DNA of 64,000 bases. Source: Haliotis asinina. Lineage: Eukaryota > Mollusca > Gastropoda > Lepetellida > Haliotidae. The position numbers and the translations under genes are program-made. This document shows positions 56,201 to 64,000 of the stretch, in pieces. The number at the start of each line of letters is the position of its first letter. The stretch's first letter is position 1. The notes under the pieces were generated by a model. That model worked only from the letters and a program-made list of their open reading frames with translations, searched no databases and was not told the DNA's origin. Location of the stretch: positions 23,471,749 to 23,535,748 of the forward strand of contig NC_090283.1 in assembly GCF_037392515.1 (NCBI RefSeq), read 5' to 3'.

Positions 56201-57101
56201 ATGACACGTTCATTCCAAACTCAAACATGATTTACGAAAGTTAACAGCGGTGTGTAGAAGCTTATTCTGTCCTGAATGCAAATGTTGAAGTTCTTCCGTA
56301 CCATATGGATTACTACCGTAACCCAACGCAGCTATTCATTGCACGTTTTGTGCATTCCGAGTGTGTTCTGCAAATTTTCCGCTGTAATCCGTACTCATTC
56401 TCAGGTGTCGCACAGTTTCTCCGCAGAATTTCCCGTTGCTTCCCTTAGGTTTCGAAATGTTGCTATTGATGACTGAACGACAAGTTTAAATAATAGAAAA
56501 TCTCTCTAAAAAGCCTACACGTGAATTTCACACATTGCGGGCATATAAGGAATCGAACCTGGATCTGTAGCGTGACGAGTGAACGCTTTAACAATTGGGT
56601 AACCTCACAGTCCCATAACCTACAAGTGTGTCAAACGTAAGGGTATTATTCACGAAGGGCGAGTGGCAACGGATTATGTTCAGTGTTGTTAGGGTTTTTT
56701 TTCAAATACCCAATGTAAGCTCCTGCTAATTTTGCTCGACCTATTACCTGTGAAGTGGAGAATATACAATAATGAGCATTACCTTTATGTGACTCAAACA
56801 GAACATATCCTGGAGCCGAGTTACTCTTGGAGTTCAGGTTGAAGGTGACGGCGTACCCTCGACAGACAGATTCTTCTGTGTTGACTTGAAAACTAACACA
56901 AGTTTTCTCTTGGGAACAGAAGATGGCACATTCAGGTTTCCTCGTATAGTTTTTCTCCCACAACAACCTGTGGAAGAAGAGCCGATTATCAAGCCTAGAC
57001 GCGTGACTATAGGAATAATTACTACACCTCTGAATAATGCTTTTTGAATCCGCCGAACTCGTCCAGCATAGTGCCAGGATACATATGTAAGCTATGCACA
57101 T
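50204..57101 (-). CDS. Gene C: secreted PAN/apple - EGF/EB-like - PAN/apple protein
   Basis: Exons 56783-57101, 50683-50814 and 50204-50475 (minus) total 723 bases, 240 residues. Same three-exon, phase 1-1 layout and splice sites as gene B. It differs from B by a few residues, for example CWTSSADS for WRTCSADS near the signal-peptide end, CAIF for CAVF, STECTVPDS for NADCTVPGS in the EGF/EB-like domain, IDWG to VDWG and the last residue (CEI for CEL). All domain cysteines visible in B are kept. Whether this is a second locus or the other allele of gene B depends on whether the duplication is real. Confidence 0.75.
50816..55234. other. Gene C large intron, left part
   Basis: Partner of 38066-42424; no exon or element recognised beyond what is listed. 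Confidence 0.45.
55235..55640 (-). pseudogene. PIF/Harbinger transposase remnant (unit C copy)
   Basis: Same order as in unit B and more complete at the N-terminal side: VSPNLFDELLMVLAPPLTK, then HHLAPGDKYPTLAYNFRVSR, a stop, and DKWNLLHALGALDGKNIAIR with the first catalytic Asp. The downstream nuclease is not recognisable. Confidence 0.78.
55765..56010 (-). repeat. Abalone-type SINE/short repeat
   Basis: Partner of 42915-43170; lacks the gacacatgtcatc piece. Confidence 0.88.
56525..56614 (-). repeat. tRNA-headed SINE (unit C copy)
   Basis: Partner of 44455-44541 with the same A and B boxes. Confidence 0.7.
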
Positions 57102-57779
57102 CTCGTAACATTCAACGCAGTTTCTGCAGTATCGTGTATACGTGTGAACGTCCTGATAAAGCCTGTACGCTAGAAACCTAAGCCAGCACCCTTTGTTTTG
57201 CTGGAAACATAAGTAACCAGCAAAGTGTACATTGGTCTTTTAAATGTTTTGGTCTGCTTGGCTGACGTCTTAATAGGTAATTAGATTTCACGCGCTGACG
57301 ACAATAACGAAAGTCTTTTTCTGAACTGAATCAACTCCACAGGATATTCTCAAGAGGATACCAATCTCTCAGTAGGCAACGTTAATGTTTGTAAACTTTC
57401 TAAAACGTTTTTATTTCGTCAGTCGAGACCAGATAGTTTTCCTGTACAAATTTAATGCATACAGGTTAGAACTGATCTGAAACGCTTCCTGCATGAGGCG
57501 ACCAACCGGATCAGTAGGGAGGCTCGCTGGCTTGATTGCCACATACTCAATTATTGGACCAGACTCAGTTGTTTACAGTGCCAGACAACCCACTGACTGA
57601 CACCATGACGATGTACTACGGTACTAGGATACGCTGACATCAATCAACCATGACAGCGATCCGTACCACCCAATCCAGTCGATCAATAATTGCCTCCTAC
57701 TACAAACTAGGTTGCTGGGTATCATTTTTAACCCGGATCATGCATTCAAGGTAGCTACCAAACAATAGGACCCATAGAA
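57102..57779. other. Upstream region of gene C with eroded SINE trace
   Basis: Partner of 45028-45701; promoter of gene C expected in the first ~200 bases. Confidence 0.45.
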
Positions 57780-59406
57780 CATGTGCCAAACCGAATTTCT
57801 TACCAATTTGCTAAACAGATGTGGTTATGATTTTTGACTAGCTTGATGTCTGAAGTGTCCGGAAATGGTTGATGGACCTTCAGATCACTTTGCCAAATGC
57901 CATTTTGGTGGCCATCTTTAAATATGGCCACCAGTTTTCCCTTCAAATATAAGGGGTTAGGAAATCCGCCATAACTCTGACCATCGACTGACCAATTGAT
58001 GTGCAAGATGTGTCTTAGGCATCCATAAGAACTGTTCCATTGACTATAATTTACATTTATTTGATCCAAATATCCGTTTTCCCAACATAAACCTTTTTCA
58101 GCAAATTGAAAGCTGTCCATGTGTGGCAAATGAATTCCGTTTACTCCAGCATGCAAACTGATAAACTGTGCCAACATAGAAGAAGAGAATGGGGACCGGT
58201 CGGACAGTCAGCCTATGGATGACAGCGACAGTGGGGAAGAATATTGAAAATGGGTCTAAATGGACTTTGTAATGCACTAATGAGAGCCACAAGTTCATAT
58301 TACATGTATGTAACCCTGTTGCATGATACTGGTTTTAAACATTGGTTAATACATTGTTGATCAGCCAACTATAAGTAAAACCCAAAATAGATGAAGAAAT
58401 CTTTTTTGCTAAAACTGAATACTGATCGACTAAAAATGTGACCCGCTCCAGCAAACCCAGGCACAAGTAGCTTCAGTGACAAGGGTTTTGATCCCTAATC
58501 AGTTTAATATGTACGGTAACCATTGTTGCGTCAGTGGAGTGCAACGATGTCTATTATCAGCTATTCATAGGAAAGGTAATTAAAATCATTTTTTGCAACT
58601 TGTGGCTGGTTTTGCTGGAGCACGCCACAATGAGTTGAATTTCAGTTTTAGAATCTTCATTTCCTGTTATTTTCAATGTATTCAAAGTGTATTTGCGCAC
58701 TTGACTTGTAACAGTATAGCAAAATATGGCACCATTTTCCATATTTGCTGAAAAAGGTTTATGTTGGAAAAACGTCACTAACGTTCTGAGATCCATGAGG
58801 AGACATTGTGTGGCTGTACGAGACGCTAGAGGTAACAGTATAGCAAAATATGGCACCATTTTCCCAATTTGCTGAAAAAGGTTTATGTTGGAAAAACGGA
58901 TATTTGTATAAAAAAAATGTGAATTATAGTCAATGTAACAGTTGTTGTGGATGCCTAAGACACGCCTCTAACCTACCCAAGTCATATTTTGCCCATCCTG
59001 GATCCTTGTATGCCTTTGGGACTGAACATATGAAGGAAAATCGTGAAAAAATGCAAAAAATATCACTTGTTTCAAAGTATTTTGCAAATATGAAGCAGGT
59101 AATTTTAACTAAACAGCACAAATCACATATCAGGAGATGCGAAATTTTATTAGAAACATTTTGAGCCCATTTGCACATCAGTTGGTCAGTCCTGTGTAGA
59201 GTTATGGCGGATTTCCTAACCCCTTATATTTGAAGGGAAAACTGGTGGCCATATTTAAAGATGGCCACCAAAATGGCATTTGGCAAAGTGATCTGAAGGT
59301 CCATCAACCATTTTGGGACACTTCAGACATCAAGCTAACCAAAAATCATAACCAAATCTGTTCAGCAAATTGGTAATTACACCTCCACTTTTGACATCTG
59401 GCACAT
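57780..59406 (-). mobile_element. Long-TIR non-autonomous DNA element, interior inverted
   Basis: Outer arms lie as in 45702-47341 (left outer arm gctaaacagatgtggttatg in both), but the interior runs the other way: the gaaagctgtccatgtgtggc block is next to the left arm here and next to the right arm in unit B. Confidence 0.8.
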
Positions 59407-59433
59407 CGGTCATTCGTGTTGAAACAGGTTAAT

Positions 59434-59434
<1 letters not shown>

Positions 59435-59472
<38 letters not shown>
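59435..59472 (+). repeat. (CT)n microsatellite
   Basis: About 19 CT units, between the end of unit C and the LINE remnant. Confidence 0.95.
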
Positions 59473-59475
<3 letters not shown>

Positions 59476-60905
59476 AAAATTGTGTTCATAAATACTTGTT
59501 TAATTATTTTAGAGATAATATCATTAGTACAATGCAATCTGGATTTATTCCTAGTGATTCTACAGCTTATCAGGTAATGGATTTGTACAATTTCATTGCA
59601 AGTGCTTTGGATAAAGGTACAGAAATAAGAGCAGTGTTCTGTGATATAAGTAAAGCATTTGGCAAAGTATGGCATAGGGGAAATTCAACCCCGAAAAAAC
59701 GAAAACAATTCAATTTAGCAGAAAACGGAATGCCAGCCCCAGGCCTCCATTATTTATGAAGGGATTCCTATAAATGAAGTTGATGAACATAAACACTTAG
59801 GTCTTATATTTCAAAAGGATGCTAATTGGGCTGCTCAAATTAATGATATTGTAGATAGAGTTACTCCTATGATAAACTGCTTGAGAAGTTTGAAATATCG
59901 TTTATCACGTAGGTCACTTCAGATTATGTACCAGTCTTTCATTCTGCCATTATTTGATTACTGCAGTCACGTTTGAGACAACTGCACCTCTGCTCAGAAT
60001 ACCGCTTTAGAAAAATTACAGTTAGATGCATTAAGGTCAATTTGTGGGGGAACAAGAGGAACAAGCCATAAGAAACTATATGCAGAAACTAAGTTCATTC
60101 CTCTTATTGAGAGAAGACGTATACAAAAATTAACCCTCTTCCATAAAATGATAAACGACAAAGCACCAGACAACTTATGTACTCTTGTCCCAGACAGCGT
60201 TTCGGCCTGTAATTCATACAACTTAAGAGATTCACCAAACTTACAAACAAATTCGCGTAAAAACAATTCTTTATTCAGGATCCTTTTTACCAAGTACAGT
60301 AGATCTTTGGAATGCTTTACCAAATGACGTTAAAATGATACAATCCCCAAAATCATTTATTGAAAAAATAACCCCACAACCTGGACATACATTTGGATTT
60401 GATGTGAATTATGGAAGTCGATTTTGTCAAATTATTCACTGCAGGTTTCGTCTTGGCTGTAGTGATTTGAACTTTCATAAATGTGAACGACATCTTTCAA
60501 ACGACCCTTCCTTTTCTTGTGGCGCAACACTATCTATTTTCCTGTCCTAATTACACTGTACTAAGAAATGATGCAGAACATTACATACACGGATACATTT
60601 TAAAGACAATCTTATATGGATATACAGAATTATCTGATCCTGATAATCTAGCCATCTTACAATATGTCTACCTCTTCGTCACCGATTCTTGTAGATTTGA
60701 TACTAAATATGGTTGAGAATTACAAGCTCTAAGAAATATATTGGCTGTTTTTGAAACATTAACCATTAACTAGTTTACCTTGTGGTTTGTCATGTGACTA
60801 TCCTGTATTAGAACTTTGGTTTATTTACTTTTGTAAAATGCATTGGCTTCTAGCTATTCTAGCTTCTTTGCCAATCCACTCGTTTTTCACGAATAAATAT
60901 GTTTA
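59473..60905 (+). mobile_element. LINE remnant with internal deletion
   Basis: Begins in a reverse-transcriptase domain (DNIISTMQSGFIPSDS, then VFCDISKAFGKVWH with the first catalytic Asp). After WHRG an internal deletion jumps to the thumb region (HKHLGLIFQ, SLKYRLSRRSLQIMYQSFIL, FDYCSHV) and then the C-terminal KLQLDALRSICGGTRGTSHK region and a CxxH/CPNY knuckle. Several stops and frame changes follow after about 59990. It ends near a caataaatatg-like tail (about 60893). The missing segment would hold the YxDD motif. Confidence 0.85.
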
Positions 60906-61393
60906 AACCATAAGTGAAAACCTTAAGCCTTTTCCGAGTCTCTTCAAGCCCCGAACACAGTGCAAATTGCGTCATCCTTCAGTCTAAGCTCATCAAGGAA
61001 CAAAATATGGGGAACTATCTTCACTGTCGTACAAAGATTAGGGAAAGAAGATGACAGAGAATTACCAGTGAAGCCTTCATTTCAAAGCTTTGCTGTTATA
61101 ATATCTGAACATTGATCATTCCAAGGAGTACAAATGTCTTTGACTAGACAGTACGGCATATGTGTGTAAGAGTGTGTCAATAAAACTTAATATTAACGTA
61201 TTTTAATATGTTAAACTTCGTTGTATTTAACATAGGTATACAATGCTGTTATTACCAAATTTAACACTAATACTTGCAGTGTTTTATTTACTCAAAATCT
61301 TGAAGTTGAAAGCATAAGTGAAGCCATATCTATGGATGTACCTTCTATATTGTGAATAAGTGATGCTTGGTCCTGCATCAGGTAAACAGTAGG
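60906..61393. other. Gene-free host DNA
   Basis: Nothing recognised. Confidence 0.4.
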
Positions 61394-61469
61394 GAAGAAG
61401 AAGAAGAAGAAGAAGAAGAAGAAGAAGAAGAAGAAGAAGAAGAAGAAAAAGAAGAGGAAGAAGAAGAAA
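61394..61469 (+). repeat. (GAA)n microsatellite
   Basis: About 25 units with two interruptions near the right end. The poly-Glu ORF is an artefact. Confidence 0.95.
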
Positions 61470-61581
61470 TTACTTTATTTAAGTGTCACGTGCTGTGGTA
61501 CAGAATATATATACACATTACCATGATATATAAAAACAACACCCAGCCGGTTGGCCTATCAGACACTGGATCACACATACA

Positions 61582-61655
61582 TTACATACACACACACACA
61601 CACATACACACACACACCCGGCTTGCAACACACACGCGCGCAAACACACGCACAC
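61582..61655 (+). repeat. (CA)n-rich stretch
   Basis: Two CA blocks separated by about 10 bases, with cgcgcg inside the second. Confidence 0.9.
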
Positions 61656-61804
61656 GTGCAATCGTACATACATGCAATAGCATAATGGTATAGTCCGCAA
61701 CATGGACCAGCCTTCCACCCAAACCATACGCACTTACTTACTGCAGTATTGGTAAATACAGCATGGGCATAATATTAAGCACAGGCAAAGTAGGTAGCAA
61801 AAAG

Positions 61805-61860
61805 AGGGGGTGGTGGACGGGTGTGTGGGGGTGGGTGGTGGGGGTGGGGTGGGGTGGGGG
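61805..61860 (+). repeat. G-rich tract, G-quadruplex-capable
   Basis: More than five runs of 3-5 G separated by one or two T, ending gggtggggtggggtggggg. Confidence 0.85.
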
Positions 61861-63079
61861 TATATACAGAAGCTATACAAAGAAAACACTAAAACAAACA
61901 TGAGAAGTCAGTGATGAGAATTTGACATCCGTAAATCTGGCTTTTCTTATGTTTTATTTACTCACTTGTAACCTCTTTAGGGTCAGGTTCGATCTCATTC
62001 GTGACCAACTAGCGTTATTCCGGACAGAACAAACCGAACAGCGACTCGTGAACATCTGGAAGGATTTTATATTGACTTAGAAACATCAGAGCTACTTCAA
62101 GCAGGAACAATAACTCTATTCCTGTTTTATTCCAGTGGTACTTATAACATACATGCATAAAAACCTGTCATCTGCATGAACTAGTCATCTGTATTTGAGC
62201 GTTTGAATCAAGCATACGTTTGATCAAGAGTTTTTCAGCACCCCTGTCTTTCGCTGTTACGCTGTATTTACCTTAGAGTATATATAACCTCACCGTGTTG
62301 AGTTTATAAATGACTATCGAGTTTTAGAGTGTTCCCATACTTTTTTGTTTGTAGTATATTATTGTTTTGAAACTCGCAGTGGCTTATAATTGTCTTACCG
62401 AAAACCGCTGAAAAAAGTGTCCTCAGAAAAACACTCAGTTGGACCAGTGAGAGCCGTTATGTCAACAAACACACGTACGTTCGTGTATTTGAATCTCCCG
62501 CCGTCAGTCGGATGATTTTTATTAAAATCTTCACATTAGACATCACAATTCTGTAAGCTACATTCCTAGCACCTTCAATATGACGATATATATTTTTCAT
62601 TTTCTTTTTTTTAAAAAAAATACACAATGTCATAAACGATTTAAGTCATATGGATTATTTTATGTAATATCACCGCAACAATTACGCGCGTTCTGATAGG
62701 TTTATTGTATTTTCGCTCATACCAAGCATCGATTGGGGACGAGTCTTCTTGGAGGTTACGAAAAGGGGCGCGTGGTGACAAATTGTGCAATCTCTGCACT
62801 GGCCTGGTGTAAAAGTGACTACAGATTGCAGCTATTACCGACCTTCTGGTCACATTTAAAGCTTTCTACGGCCTTTCATTCGTGGAAGTCTACATGTTCC
62901 TCTTTTGAAATCACAGCACATTATGGAGTACGTCCACTTGCATCTTTTAGTAGTATACGTACTGCAGGATTTAGTGTTATAGGTTACATTATTAAGGAAC
63001 AGATTTTTTGTCTGATATTTAATGTAGGATACACTGTAGGTGCTTGTCTTTAAATATATGCATACTTAGTTTTTAAGAC
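61861..63079. other. Gene-free host DNA
   Basis: No supported coding exon or repeat. Confidence 0.4.
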
Positions 63080-63285
63080 ATACAGTCTTCAGCAACCCAC
63101 GCTTGCCACAAAAGGCGATTGTGCTTGTCGTAAGAGGCGATTAACTGGATCGGATGGTCAGGCTTGCTGACTTGGTTGACACATGTCATCGGTTTCCAAT
63201 TCCGCAGATCGATGTTCATGCTGTTGATCACTGGATTGCTTGGTCCAGACTCGATTATTTACAGAACAACGCCATAAGTCACTTT
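63080..63285 (-). repeat. Abalone-type SINE/short repeat
   Basis: Reverse orientation: ttcagcaacccacgcttgcc, cgtaagaggcgattaactgg, ttgacacatgtcatcggttt, ggtccagactcgattattta; stops before the usual end. Confidence 0.8.
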
Positions 63286-64000
63286 AGACGAATATAAAAT
63301 GTGTGGTGTACGAGTACATTAGCATTCTGGTATGAGATTTTTTTACAGTAGAGTACTAGAATAGTTCTTCAGTTGGAAATATGTAGAGGAAATGGAACTT
63401 CTAAATTCAGAGGAAAATTCAGGAAGGTCCAGAAAGGTACTCCCATCGTCTTCCACATAACAGCTCAAGTAATCCCTGTCGTCATGCAGGGCCAGAAGAA
63501 GTTCTGAGGAGGGGAATGTCTTACAGGAGAGTAGAAACTCATTCCAGTGGGTACGGTTACGGGTTTCATGTCAAGAAGTACGACTACCCGATACCCAGAT
63601 AACATGACATACTTCACAGACATCCACGGACATCACCCATGACAACACGCAATGACCACATGTAGTCGTACATTTGCAGAAAGTTGGAAGTTCATCTGAG
63701 TATTCTTGAATCCTTAAGGAGAGACTTGAATTAACAAGGTGAGACTTCGCCTGACGTAGTTCAGACATCCGAGACATATGTAGCACCCATGATAACACGC
63801 TAGGTACTCGTATTTCCTACTCGGTCTTTCAGGGTCCCGCGGGGACCGTTTATCAACATTTGCAGAAAGCTGGAAGTTCATCTGAGCATTCTCGAATTAA
63901 CAAGGAGAGACTTCTTCCGTGGACAGGCAGTATCATCACAACTCCAAATGCGGAAGTGGATGCCAGTTTGGAAGACTGGATTGTAGAGCTGATGGTAAAG
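63286..64000. other. Gene-free DNA with a short direct repeat
   Basis: 63672-63750 and 63857-63917 share cagaaagntggaagttcatc, gagnattctngaat and aacaagg(t)gagacttc in order, about 185 bases apart. No coding exon supported. Confidence 0.6.

Noticed and set aside
61367-61733. Glu-rich and Cys/Val-rich ORFs
   Set aside because: Translations of (GAA)n and (CA)n repeats.

Overview
The window looks like nuclear DNA of a gastropod mollusc, most likely an abalone (Haliotis). The main reason is a short interspersed repeat with an 'acgccgc...caatattcca' end and a 'gtcgcctcttacgacaagc' body, which occurs about a dozen times here; from memory it is abundant in abalone genomes. Host genes have introns, and microsatellites and transposon remnants are dense. 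The species call is an inference from memory and was not searched.

Left tenth (1 to about 10030): the right-hand part of a Polinton/Maverick-type virus-like element. It carries the start of a family B DNA polymerase gene running off the window edge, small Cys-rich and membrane proteins, a packaging ATPase, a major capsid region (broken), a membrane-active-looking coiled-coil protein, a 388-residue virion-type protein, a penton-like minor capsid protein, two tandem fibre-like paralogues and a conserved 205-residue membrane protein. Genes lie in divergent and convergent blocks separated by very short AT-rich promoters, one a perfect 29-bp palindrome. The element's far end, integrase and protease are not in view.

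Middle (10 to 24 kb): gene-poor DNA with a decayed Tc1/mariner copy, tRNA-type SINEs, a LINE fragment, microsatellites, a 41-bp minisatellite and two promoter-like starts with TATA box and splice donor.

Right (24 to 59 kb): a tandem family of three host genes on the minus strand (A, B, C). Each has three exons encoding a signal peptide plus PAN/apple-like domain, a six-cysteine EGF/EB-like domain, and a second PAN/apple-like domain (about 240 residues, secreted). All introns are phase 1. An LTR retroelement fossil with an envelope-like region sits in the large intron of gene A. Genes B and C lie in two nearly identical units (32967-47361 and 47519-59426), a recent tandem duplication or two haplotypes joined in assembly. 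Unit B alone carries a complete Tc1/mariner element with an open transposase and a 5'-truncated LINE, each with target-site duplications and a matching empty site in unit C. Unit C has lost most of a SINE that B keeps. A long-terminal-inverted-repeat element at the same place in both units has its interior in opposite orientation.

The last 4.5 kb (59.4 to 64 kb) holds a deleted LINE, GAA, CA and G-rich simple repeats, one more SINE and a short direct repeat; no host gene was recognised there.
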